This document shows, piece after piece, positions 1 through 10,311 of a stretch of DNA of 64,000 nt. Within the stretch, counting starts at the first letter, position 1. Each line of letters opens with the position of its first letter. The notes beneath the pieces were generated by a model. That model worked only from the letters and a program-made list of their open reading frames with translations, was not told where the DNA came from and did not search any database. A program made the translations under genes and the position numbers. Origin of the DNA: Sycon ciliatum (taxonomy: Eukaryota > Porifera > Calcarea > Leucosolenida > Sycettidae); NCBI RefSeq assembly GCF_964019385.1, contig NC_088645.1:17234180-17298179 (forward strand). Direction: 5' to 3'.

Positions 1-17
1 AAAAGTAAATAGTGTAC

Positions 18-527
18 CTTCTTGGACATGCAAGGCGATATATGGCTCATTTGCTTCATTGAGATGAAACCAACAGTTGAAGTGACTTGCCCTCTGAACT
101 GTGAAAATGATTTGCAGCCGACTTGATGATAGCACGGAAAAATGGAGCCAATCATGGATTGTAAAAGGACCACGATAAGTATGCGAAACTGACCTTGCCT
201 CTGACAAACCATTCTGGTAAGAGACGGAGAGGTGACAATTTCCGCTTGTCACAAATTCCACCCCTATTGTTTTAATAGTGCAGTTCCTTGGAAAATCGAA
301 CTTCGTGCTATAAGAATGATGGTAAGTTAGTCTGTAGAGTGTTGATGGTGTACCTGATGTATTCAATGGATACCATAGAAATGTTTCCAATCCAGAGTTC
401 AGACCATCATAACTATAGCTTTGATGACCAACTGGAATGCACCTTGGCTGTAAACACCATACTTGAGTTGTCATAGTCACGATCGTCATCACTAGGACCG
501 TCCAGCTGTACTTCGTCTGGAGACGAA
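18..527 (-). CDS. G1: ectodomain exon of a receptor-like protein (partial gene, runs off the left edge)
   Basis: Minus-strand reading is open over the whole exon, from an acceptor (CATTTCAG, exon starting at 527) to a donor (GTACAC, exon ending at 18). It begins in phase 1 and ends in phase 1. The first ~25 residues are hydrophobic (around WTVLVMTIVTM), consistent with a signal peptide whose initiator lies in an upstream exon not identified. The mature part has a CLQPRC start, NCTIK, NCHLSVS and NCWFHLNEA motifs and ends in the block YIALHVQE. This pattern is shared with the exons at 35889-36398 and 49853-50380 and, more distantly, with 5502-6051. I recognise no named domain. Later exons (EGF and/or TM-tail) would lie left of the window. 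Expected location: cell surface or secreted. Confidence 0.75.
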
Positions 528-1100
528 CTGAAATGCAGCAGAAAGCACGGAATACACGGGAGCCAAGTACTAGTATCTATTCACTTCACAAATGTGTATA
601 CGCAGCGATCGACATATCTTTCAATCTCTCTTGTATGCTATCAATAAAATAATCGGCGAGGAGACATCAATAAGACTTAGGGGTTCTCGTATTTGTTATC
701 TATTTTGGAAAAAGACATGATAGGAGTTAAAATTAGCTGTCCACCACTATATTTAGATACAGTCAGAAAGTGCAACAGCTAGGCATTAAACCTGACAGTG
801 TACTGACTCCTGAAACTGTAGACAATAATGATATTGACTCGACATCCGAGTTTCAAATCTATTCTTCATTCATTCCGTAGAACAGGACAACATAAACGGG
901 ACTCAAACCTAGAATAGTAGAAATGCATATTGGTGCTTGCATACTTGGTCACCGCCAGTGAGAAGACTTTCTGAGATATAGAGGATTGGTAAATTGTCCA
1001 GTGTGACAAAGCGGGGGGGGGGGGGGGATTAAATTTCGAAAATGAATTTTTACGGCAGATGGCTTTGCCTTAAATACAGCTGTGAAATTTACTAACCATC
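528..1100. other. Intron or intergenic DNA, copy A
   Basis: No supported coding sequence. It matches 36399-37040 of copy B apart from small indels, including a short tandem duplication around 36510-36550 present only in B (the phrase gcgatcgacatatctttc occurs twice there). A poly-G run lies near 1014-1027. Confidence 0.6.
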
Positions 1101-2480
1101 TTTCTTTGAAGAATGAGCCATCATCACGCAGTGATGTGAATACCGAGACAGTATCTAGACCACGATGAAGTGTCTTTCCACGTGAAACCAAAATCTGGCA
1201 GGATTCGGCATGAGGGTCTTCGGCAGTTTATCCAGGATGTGATCAACACGATCTTAGACTGAACTGTCCCTCGAACGAAGGTAACCTGAAGATTATCTGC
1301 GCGAAAAACGTACTTAGTAAGTAAGCACTTTTCAGGCCATCAGCATGCCTCATAGATTTACATGTACCTGAAGGGGTGTTGCACTGCATGTACTGTAGAC
1401 ACTGCAGATCCATTTTGCCACACCAGCAATATTATGCACGCACATGTATAAACAATGTAGAATGGTTCTGCTCACGACAGCTGTAGAGTCATGGCTGTAA
1501 CTCCTAACCAGCTGTTCTCTTACAAAATGTGTACAACATCGACTGTCACACTTCCTACAAAAAGCGAAATGGGTATGTTCGACACGTCATTGGAAGCTAT
1601 CAATGATGACCTCGCCCAATGTGCCTTCTGGTTTGCCAAAGACTTGCAGTACACGTCTGTCTAGTTGTTTGGAACACCAGCGAGTCATGATGTCTAATGA
1701 AAGGTCCTGAACAGATGGCAATATGTTGAGGTCAGGCACCGCGTTTCTCCGCAGCTCAGTGACGGTGGATTTTACGCGTATCCATACATACAGGATCAAT
1801 GGCTCTCTGTTTCACTCTATTGTGTATCAGTATGATTACATTTTAGGTGCAGCATGTACGATTGCTGTCCAAATGGCTACTGATGGCTATACAGTTCCTT
1901 GGGCGTCAGTGAGACTGCAGCCGCTTGGCCCTGATGTGAATCGTGTGGTTTACTATCTGTGCACCATGCTTGGTTAGCGTCTCTAACAATACAGAATAGC
2001 TCATTTAAGTACGTTTATTACCCACTCGCACATCAAGCAAGTGGAAGTTGTGGTTGCCGAGCTGCTGCGGCTGGATCATATCAAGTGTTTTGTAATAGGA
2101 TTTGTAATCTGCCAATTTTTGCAACAATGCATTTATACCAGGCGGCCCCGCAAAGCGGGATTGTAGAAAATTCTGTTACAATATTGGTAGGTGGCAGGCA
2201 GTGCAAGGGATTAAAGTTAAGGCCAATGATCCTAACTAATGCTGCTGTACCCTTGTACGGCTTGGCTGTGCGCAGGTAGTCAAATGACTGCCAGGACCGG
2301 ACGGTCCTGCTGTATGCTGGGGCCAATTGGCTTGGCTGCTGGACACAATGTGTCTATGCTGGGACCAGCTGGTCTTGCTGCTGGGCAGCGCGTGCCACCA
2401 CTGTTTGAAAGCTCATGCACGGAAGTTTTCGAAACTTCATTCAGCTGAGGGGCTTTGCTTACTTCCTTCCTGTCTGGAGG
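1100..2480 (-). pseudogene. Degenerate gene-like segment, copy A (paralogue of 37.0-38.4 kb and 51.0-52.5 kb)
   Basis: Minus-strand blocks conserved in three places suggest old exons. One contains KQLDRRVLQVFG and GTLGEVIID (1587-1720). A second contains YSHDSTAVV and AGVAKWICS (1400-1500) and ends at a possible donor. A third begins after CGCGCAG near 1300 and reads DNLQV, then ITSWINC. Stops and frame changes interrupt the series, so I treat it as a remnant. The protein family is not recognised; the best preserved version is at 50748-51500. Around 2310-2390 there is a short internal repeat (MLGP-GLAAG twice on the plus strand) of unclear status. Confidence 0.4.
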
Positions 2481-2658
2481 CGCTAGAACTTAGAAGTGGG
2501 TTGTGATCGGCGGGAGAAAATTCGCACAACACTGCTGATATGGCAAACCAAGGTGCTCAAACAAATTTATTTGCATAGAAAGGTCTCGCTGCTGTTCGTT
2601 GCCAGCAAGGCTGCGAGTCCCATGCTTGCGCAAATGCCATTTTCCCGCGCTTGGGGAC

Positions 2659-3032
2659 CCAACGCATATGGCCGATTGGTTTGCAGGCCTGCCTGCAAAT
2701 CATGAGGTCCCGAGTTCAAGACCCGCGCTGGTAGCACAGAGCGTGTAAAAAGACTTTTTACGCGTGTTGAACTGCGCCGACAACCACGGTCAACTGGGTA
2801 CTCACAGCTCGGAGTGAGAATAACAAGGATGCAGTTTACAGGGTTATGGGCCGTTACACGCCCGATTGGTTGAGAGACTAACCTCCTCTCCCCTGACTCA
2901 CTTGTGAGGTCTGCATTCGCCACTAAGGTTAACAGGCATAGTGGTGGCCTGCGGATGCGAAGGCTAGTTTGTGTGTTTCTGAACATTCAAGCGATGCCGA
3001 CGCGGATCCCGCGAATATTATATTTATTATTA
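2659..3032 (+). mobile_element. tRNA-derived SINE-like insertion with 8-bp target duplication
   Basis: Present in copy A and absent from the matching site in copy B (38586-38593). The insert is flanked by TTGGGGAC at 2651-2658 and 3033-3040, which occurs once in B. The head carries RNA polymerase III-like boxes: box A-like TGGCCGATTGGT at 2669-2680 and box B-like GAGTTCAAGACC at 2712-2723, at tRNA-like spacing. The 3' end is an (ATT)n tail (about 3016-3032). These are hallmarks of a tRNA-derived SINE moved by LINE machinery. The RTE-like element at 23-26 kb also ends in ATT repeats and is a possible partner, but I see no clear shared 3' body. The minus-strand ORF across it is spurious. Confidence 0.75.
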
Positions 3033-3756
3033 TTGGGGACGATGACAGCTAGCGTTGCGGACTGCCTGTGAGGCCGCTAGTGCTTCTGTGCCATGATAAC
3101 TTGTCCATGTCCACAGATTGAGTTTACAATCATGTAAAAAAATGTACATGTACGAGTATATTTTTTTGAGGCACCAGAGATAGTGCGTGGATGTTACCAC
3201 TTCTACTCAACAAACTCATACTTCGAGTAGCTATGACCATTCTGCTGCCTGTTCTGCCATCACGCCCTACCTAAACACAAGCATAGTAATGTACATTGTA
3301 TACATGAAGTACACGCCAAACCCTTTCGACACGTCATTTGAATAGGTGAGGGTTTACACATGCCTCATCTCAAGTAACGTTCACTGCACAAGTCATGGTC
3401 ATTCTCAGCTGCCGTGACCTCTGAGGCCATCGTCAGAGTTAAAGATGGCAAGATTCGAATAATATTATCAAAATTGATATGCAATAGGTTTGGGTCAAAA
3501 GAAATCGGTGCAAAGAATGCAATATTGTGTGTAGGTATATTCAAGTTACATGCAAGTCGAAAAAAAGCCAGCATACGTGTGTGTGTAAAAGGGGAAGGTT
3601 GTCATTCTTTCATCGATCACTGAAATGTCTGTTGAGAAGAAGGAGCACAGTTGTGTAACCTAAGGGGAGGTGGGGGGGGGGGGGCTGTATGGCAAATGAC
3701 CCAGTACGGATGGATAGAGTGAATAATAAGGTTGTGCTTGCTTTGTGGGTAGTGCT
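3033..3756. other. Downstream flank of G2, no gene seen
   Basis: Shared with 38586-39313 of copy B. It probably includes the 3' UTR of G2, but no clear polyadenylation signal was assigned. A poly-G tract near 3668-3682 corresponds to a 21-nt poly-G at 39220-39240 in B. Confidence 0.5.
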
Positions 3757-6145
3757 TCACAAATCCATAGGAACGAGGTATTCCGATGGTAAACGGTTCC
3801 GTAGCGATGTGATGTTGTGATCGCTTAGGGAGTTGCTGTGATCCTCTTCTGGCAGGGCCGGTGGCAGGGCAGTGGTGGCTGGAGTGATTTCTCCCGATGT
3901 ATCTTGCAACGATTTCCCCAGCGCTGGAAACTTCAGGTTCGAATAGGGCGCTTGTGCGAAGCGAGTATCGCTTTGGTTCATTGTGCTAATAGCGGCAGAC
4001 TCACCTTTAGTGTGTAGTGTATCAGAAGCAGAGTCCGACTCATGGACCAGACCTGGGATCGGACCAAACCTACTGGCCACTACCGTACTAGGATCTGAGG
4101 GACTGGTATCAACTTCTAACTCGGCATAGTCGTTCACCATATCCTCAATGCCAGGGTCTGTGGGGGGAGTCGTGATATACTCGTACGCATGCATACTGGG
4201 CTGTGTAGACGTGATTTTCGTCTCCACTGTGCGGTCTTCTCCGGGTTGTGGTGTTTCTATTGGCGCTGCTGGTCCACACACTGCATACACGCGAATGACG
4301 CCGTCATCATGCGCCTGCTCGTATCGCAGGGCGTTATCCGCTAATAAGTCACGTGACAGTACTTTACCGGGGTCTACACCTGTTGCGTGATGGTGGTCTC
4401 GTGCGGGCGTCTCCGACCTGCAATGGTTGGTGCTCAATTCCGTGCTGCCATCGATATGGATCAGTGTCCTTTCAGGAGACTGCCTTCGCTTGCGGTGCAC
4501 TAGACATACAACCACAAGCAGTAGGATTATGACCACTCCAGAGAGCGCAAGAATGATGTTCAAATTGGAACTACCTGAAACAATGGCGGGTCTAGATGCC
4601 GTTGTCGATACGGACGTGGAAACTACAGGATATGGGCGAGACGATGAGGTCTTCGTGGTTGCTACTGTAGATATTGGGCTGAGTATGGAGTCAGAAGACT
4701 GAGGTGGAGTAGCAGTAGTGGCAGTGCTCGTGGCCGCTATTGTACGTGTTGGGTCGGGTAGGAAGGTAGAAGATTGAGTTGGAGTAGCAGTAGTGGTAGG
4801 ACTCTTGGCTGTATCAGCTATCTGACGGGTTTGTTCAGATTGAATGTTCTGTAGTGTCGGATTTGCGGTAGATGTACGCACAGTTGTTACCATTGAAGGT
4901 AGGGGTTGCACCGTGCTGCCATCCTCAGTTGGGGTTTGTTCATCAGTAGTCGAGGCTGAGAGACAGGAACAGAAGTTATGATCAACTGGTCAGTATCATT
5001 ACATACATGCATGAATGTCTCGGTAGTGTCCTCAACAGCGATTATACTCTATACATGTATCACCAGTACTAGTACATGACTCACGGTATATTATACAGTC
5101 AGGTATTATGTACAGTATGTGTCCTGAGACCCAGTATCATATACAATACATGTACAGATGTACTGGTAAATGAAATCCGATCACTTGAGTCCAAGACAAT
5201 GCACAAACTAGTATTAGCACTAGTATACCGATTACGGTGGACACCGGATATACAATGTACATGTACATGTTTATACTGCCATGCGAGAGATAGGCAATTA
5301 TTGTCTGCTAGGTGCCTCTTAATATCAAAACGCTCATTCAAGTACTGTGTTCATAAGCAAATGCATTCCATCATACAGTGGTGGGCCTTTCAGTTTCCTA
5401 GGCACATCTAGCGGGTACAAGGTAGATCGTAACAAAAATCTCCTATTGTAATTCCCATTGAGTTAGTTGGGTTAAGTAGATTGGCGAGCATAGACACGCA
5501 CCTTTATAGTGTACCGATATGTAAGGTTCTTCCCCGAGGAGCTGAATTCCACAATGTGCTCCAAACGATTTGCTCACTGTGAAATTCAAGCGCAGCCGTT
5601 GATGAGCAATGACTGTCAATCTCAGTTCATTGGTGATTAGGGGGGAACCATTCGTGATGCCACTTTCACTCACTGTAGAGTGTAGTGTCAGTCGAGACAT
5701 CTAACCATGTTATGCCAGTTTCTGATTCCTGCTTGGAAACCCGGACGGAGCAAACGGCAGAGTCTCTTTCGGTCCGGTATAAAATTTGAGTGATGTTTAT
5801 GGAGCAGCCACCTGGAAAGTTAAATATGACTGCATAGGATTTGCCGGCGTAGAGGAAAGTAGTGTTGGTTGGAGCATTGGGCCCTGTGCGTGTGATGTAG
5901 GCATTTGGTCTAGTTTCTGGTACATTTTCTGTGTCTCGATCCGAAGGCTGGCATGGAAACGACGTCTCTGTTGATTCTGATTTTGTGCACTTGATGTATA
6001 TCACGACAGCATTGAGCAAGAGGAACCATCCCGATCCCCATGACCGAAACTCTGCAGGATAGGTCAGAACACAAACGAATACCTCGTATTGATCGTCCGC
6101 TCAAAGCCCTACACAATTGACTCCGTATTGGTACTTACCCCGCAT
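3757..6145 (-). CDS. G2: receptor-like type-I membrane protein with tyrosine-rich tail (3 exons, frameshift in exon 2)
   Basis: Exon 1 supplies ATG CGG G (6145-6139) before a GTAAGT donor. Exon 2 (5502-6051, acceptor CCTGCAG) completes a signal peptide starting MREFRSW followed by WFLLLNAVVIYI, then an ectodomain with PCQPS, GGCSINI, VCSVRVS and HCGIQL and the ending PYISVHY, matching the G1/G3' ectodomain pattern. Exon 3 (3757-4955, acceptor TGTCTCTCAG) has a Ser/Thr/Pro-rich stalk, a TM helix (NIILALSGVVIILLLVVV), an HRKRR stop-transfer and a tail of about 240 residues with YEYI, DYAEL, PYSNL and the C-terminus SEYLVPMDL. Both introns are phase 1. Exon 2 is out of frame near 5666-5700, where A differs from B by 7 nt. 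It is therefore a pseudogene, or there is a sequence error. Probable plasma-membrane protein with SH2-binding sites (inference). Confidence 0.75.
6139..6145 (-). other. Start codon split from the rest of G2 by an intron
   Basis: The sequence ATGCGGG followed by GTAAGT gives the initiator, one arginine codon and the first base of the next codon. Joined to the acceptor at 6051 it opens directly into a hydrophobic signal peptide. The same arrangement (ATG at 41700-41698) is kept in copy B. No other ATG in frame precedes the signal peptide, which is why this start was chosen. Confidence 0.65.
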
Positions 6146-6249
6146 GGTCTTCTCTGATCGTTGTACGCTTTGCTGAAGTGTTGGTTACTTGAAACGCAGT
6201 GGCTTCCACACAGCACAGAGTGATTACTGTTGATTGGAAAAAGAGACTG

Positions 6250-8370
6250 ACAAGTTGGTTAAATGAATGTATTGCTCTCCGGGGATTGAATATAAACATT
6301 GGAAAGTTCCTAGTGTAGTAATTCTCTCTGCATTGAGACAAGGCCTTTGCAGAAGGCGATCCGAGCTGTTCCTCATCCAGACCACCTCTGGTTTTCAACA
6401 TTACGTGGGTGGCAGCTTTAGCCCTAGAGTGCATTGAACAGAACTCATCACATGCCACACCGGTAGTGTTTGTGTGTGTGTGTGTGTAGGGGTGAATGAC
6501 GATAAATTCTGTTTTCCGTGCAGGAGGATACCGTACTGGCCGGCACGTACTAGGTGCACTAAGTTCAACAAGGACGCGACACGACTTGGTGTCGTTCACA
6601 GACTGCGACAAACACAACACTAGGAACAGGTGGTGACTCTGAGACTCTTCATGTACAATGTACACGTTTAACAGTTAGTCATGTACATGTACATTGTAGG
6701 TACGCTATGACCATTCCAAAATTATGCATGCCATCCCTTCAAATAATACTAGTACGTAAACCAAATACTTTGCAATCATATCGTGCAATAACCTTTCGCG
6801 AAAGAGACACTAACACCCTCCGGCTTGACAGCATAGCGTTCAATATATATGTACATGTAGACGACTATTGGATTTGCGCATCCAGTGTGTAAGATTGACT
6901 TGTTGTTACACATGGTCACAGCTGGCCGCTGGGAGAAAATGGTACATGTATTAGCAGTTCGTTTTCCAATAAGCTTGGAGGAGTGGCGCTCCTCGCCTCC
7001 CCTCGTCACCGGTGCCTCCTCAAATACCCACTAAGAATTCTTAGATAGGTTTCCAGGGGTGGAAAGTATCTTCCCGCAAACTGGGACTAAAGCTGATGAC
7101 CTCATGTTTGGATTACCAATGCTCCCAAAGTCCCACCGCAGAAGGCGATCCGATCCCACTGCTATACCAAGGATACACTCATGATTTGATTTGCAACTAC
7201 AGTCTGTATATATACGTGTACTACTAGTAACTGTCTTGTATCTGATGGAAACTGACATTAATTGTAACGAGAAAATTACGAAACAACCATTCAGTACCAG
7301 CAGTACCAGCAGTTACTACATATAATTATACAGTTGTCTCTCCCTCTTCAACACAAAATTCTGAAAATGATTACACGCACTCGCGGCAGTCATTGTTTAT
7401 AGTCCGTGAAATGACTCAATTTAGAGACAATGATGGAATGGTAGTCACACTGCCTCACAGTCAGCATGATGAAGCGAAATCCTGCGCGCTCACAAGCACA
7501 TGGATAACCAGTCTTGCATGCCTGCGTACCAAAATGCGGTGTTATCACACCAGGAATAGGCAGTAGCGGAACTACCACGATGTTACTATTTGTGTGACCC
7601 GGGCCAGAGCATGTACAGTCAAATGTGAGAACAAGCCTTCATCCAACAGCACAATCATCCTCACGTCTCCACTAAGCAGACTTATGGCTATGCGTATGTA
7701 GAAGAATGGGAAAATGGCAATCGCCAGATGAAGGAGTGGGCAGAAGTGAAACCATACACACACATCAGTCCTGTGTTATGCACACCACACAATGCCGTAG
7801 ATTGTGAGACAGGTTACTGTTTTAGCCCATGAGGTTTCATGTATTTGTACCGTTACGTGTCCATCATGTTTTAACGTTAGTTTGCAGGCATAAGCAAAGG
7901 TACACGACTGAACTCTTGATCTTGCACGTGACTCAGTTCTTGACTCGGTGTCTGAGAAAGTTAGCACTGTCTAAGGCGAGAACCGTACATGTATGGTCTT
8001 TGTTTGCGTGTGTGTGGAGGGGGGGGGGGGGGGCTGAGAGTGTCATCACGTGTCTAGTAATATCCTGGAGGTATTCTGGAGACATACAAAGTAAGTGTAC
8101 ATGTGTCTACATGTACACTTTCTTTGTACCTGAATGTCTGTACAATAATGATCATTCTGTGTACATCTACATTGTATTTGATTTTGTCTGGCGGCTGAGC
8201 TACTGAACGAGGGCATGACCTTAAGAGGAAGCGATCAGTTGATGACCAGACGACTCTCCACTTTCCTCCCCTGGCCTGGTGAAAATGTATACTTGCACCG
8301 AACAACGCAGGCGAAATGTTGTGTAGCTTTTGTGAAGCATTTCAGTGATCACCACACAACTACATGTACA
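6250..8370. other. Intergenic region between G2 and the truncated G3, no gene supported
   Basis: Shared with about 41800-45655 of copy B apart from B-specific insertions. Contents: many TACATGTACA-type palindromes, short TG repeats (6469-6486) and a poly-G tract near 8018-8032. Open frames here are short and not conserved between copies. Confidence 0.55.
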
Positions 8371-8371
8371 C

Positions 8372-8555
8372 AAAGGTCAAAAAAATGGTTCCAGCAATTA
8401 GATATACAAACGTTGTAACGCTGCGTTTCATGCACGTATCTAAATGCTAAGACAATCATCAGACAACACAATGCCTTAGCATTTACCTACGTGCATGAAA
8501 CGCAGCGTTACAACGTATGTATATATAGTTGGTGGAACCATTCTTTTTGACCTTT
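8372..8555. mobile_element. Hairpin (foldback) MITE in copy A only
   Basis: Two ~80-nt arms form a near-perfect inverted repeat. The left arm begins AAAGGTCAAAAAAATGGTTC at 8372 and the right arm ends with its near-complement GACCTTT at 8555. The inner parts pair over CGCTGCGTTTCATGCACGTA with few mismatches, separated by a short loop around 8455-8471. Copy B lacks this whole segment at about 45655. The A-specific insertion spans roughly 8371-8622 and is flanked by TACATGTACA at 8361-8370 and 8623-8632, a candidate 10-bp target duplication. That decamer is common in this window, so the duplication is not certain. Confidence 0.65.
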
Positions 8556-8861
8556 ATGGTCACGCTCCGCCCTTGTAGTGTTGAACACTGTTGAAACCTG
8601 GGTATACCCACTTATGTGCAAATACATGTACATGTATAATCATTGAATTTCAAGATAAGGCGGTTTTTCCAATAGCCAGAATAGTGTTAACATACTGTAT
8701 GGGAGTAGTGTAGCACATTTTCAGCCTACCTCCTTTCATGAAAACTGAACAGCCATCTTTGATAGAATTCGCCGTATATGTACATGTACATGACCTACAT
8801 GTAGCAATCATGTAGCAATCATCAAGGATTGAGATTCCCTCGACAGGCATCAATCAATGTT

Positions 8862-9204
8862 ACACAATTTGCCAAGATGAAGGATGGTAACACAAATGAA
8901 GAGAATAATAATCGGATGAAGAAAAAAAAGAAAAAGAAAGAAAAAGAACTTCAATAAGCCAACCTCTACAATCAGCACTACGGAAGAAAACCAGGCGGAA
9001 TGCCTAAAACCAACATGGAGCGAATCCAATCATAGTACAACTAACTTCAGACAAGAACAATACAAAATCCAGACCTCTGAATGTGATGTAAACTGCCATT
9101 GTCTCTCAGCCAATCACAGGCGTCCCTCAGCCACCGCCAACTCCCGCAGTGCGTTGACTGGTCGGTGGTACGATGATCTAGCTCCGCGAATGCACATAAT
9201 AGTT
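8862..9204. other. 343-bp segment present in copy A, absent in copy B
   Basis: Copy B joins CAATCAATGTT directly to GGTGTTTGCC (about 45940-45950), whereas copy A has 343 extra bases between these phrases. There are no terminal repeats or ORF, and both edges end in GTT. This is either an insertion in A or a deletion in B. Confidence 0.5.
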
Positions 9205-9784
9205 GGTGTTTGCCTTTTTAGGACCAATCATGAATCACATTTAAAAAATTAATGAAATGAAGGCCAGTTTAAACCTACAGTACAACAAGTAACGTTTAAC
9301 CAAGTAAGAGATACAAAATCAAAGTAGTAGCAGTGGTGAGGAACGTGAAAGTACTAATACAAAAATATGTAAGGGATGAAGTGGAAAAGTATGGGAAACA
9401 ATCCTGGCGTAGAAAGATTAAACGCTCGCAAATCACTGTTATGCAATTTTGGATTGATTCCATCATAAACATTATTATGTGGCCACTGGGGGGGGGTATT
9501 TGCTTCGTACTCGTACCCATGTGGAATTTGAAACAGAATTTTAACATAGCACAAGGTCACTGATGGGGCTTGAACAGCGTAGAAATGTGAAAACACGAAA
9601 ACACTCAAGTCATACAGCAAACAACATGCAGACCTGCATTGTATACATGTATTGTGTGCAGTACGTACATGCATTGTTTGCAGTATATTATGTATACATG
9701 CATGTACTGATATGTGTTTGTCTGTTTACGGTGTTGGTGACCCGTTGTGAACCTTTGCTTCGGATGAGGCTGCAGTATTGGAAA

Positions 9785-10311
9785 TTAGCAATCAGAAGGC
9801 TCAAGATAGTCTGATGGCGTCATCGCTCTCCGTGAAGATGGATGGTTACTGACAGGCTGGGAATGTGGCACAGAGTAGGTGTCGTTTGGCAGTGAAGGTG
9901 GTGCTGGACCTGGAGTATCATGTACACGAGGGGACGTAGCCGATAGTACACGAGAAGTACTCTCTATGTATGTATATTGGCTTTGAAGGTTTGCGGAATT
10001 CACCACGCTGCGTTGGATTTCAGGCTGAGTATATCGTTCCGCATCTATATCTTCACCCACACGGCTTGTCGCTGCACTAAAAATCGATGCGTCTGTAGTA
10101 TCCGGCGGAATACGGTGCCCGGAGCGTACTATTAGTATGTTGGAAGGGGCTGTAGCTTCACTATACATTTGCTCTCCACTATGCCCGTCTCTTTCAGGAA
10201 CTGTAGCATACTCATGTGGTGCACCAACCACAGCCACTGTATATTCATTAGTGACTGGATTGGAAGGCTGGTGGGATAACTGCATCTCCTCACGGTCAGC
10301 ACGAAACCTAG
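9785..10311 (-). pseudogene. G3: 5'-truncated tail exon (lost TM region)
   Basis: From the stop at 9785 the frame matches the cytoplasmic tail of G3' (46545-47072) almost residue for residue. It contains NEYTVAVV, HEYATVPERD, MYSEATAP, SQYTYIES, NDTYSVP and the C-terminus SDYLEPSDC. Homology stops abruptly after the codons for ARFRADREEM (near 10311). Upstream of that, the stalk and TM helix seen in G3' are absent and unrelated sequence follows. This point also marks the right boundary of segmental duplication A/B. Without TM or ectodomain it is most likely a dead fragment, unless spliced to an unseen exon. Confidence 0.75.

Noticed and set aside
6135..6665. 176-codon minus-strand ORF upstream of G2
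   Set aside because: Only its 3' edge is conserved in copy B, and the donor there makes the short ATG CGG G start in a different frame the better model; the rest is probably 5' UTR and upstream sequence.
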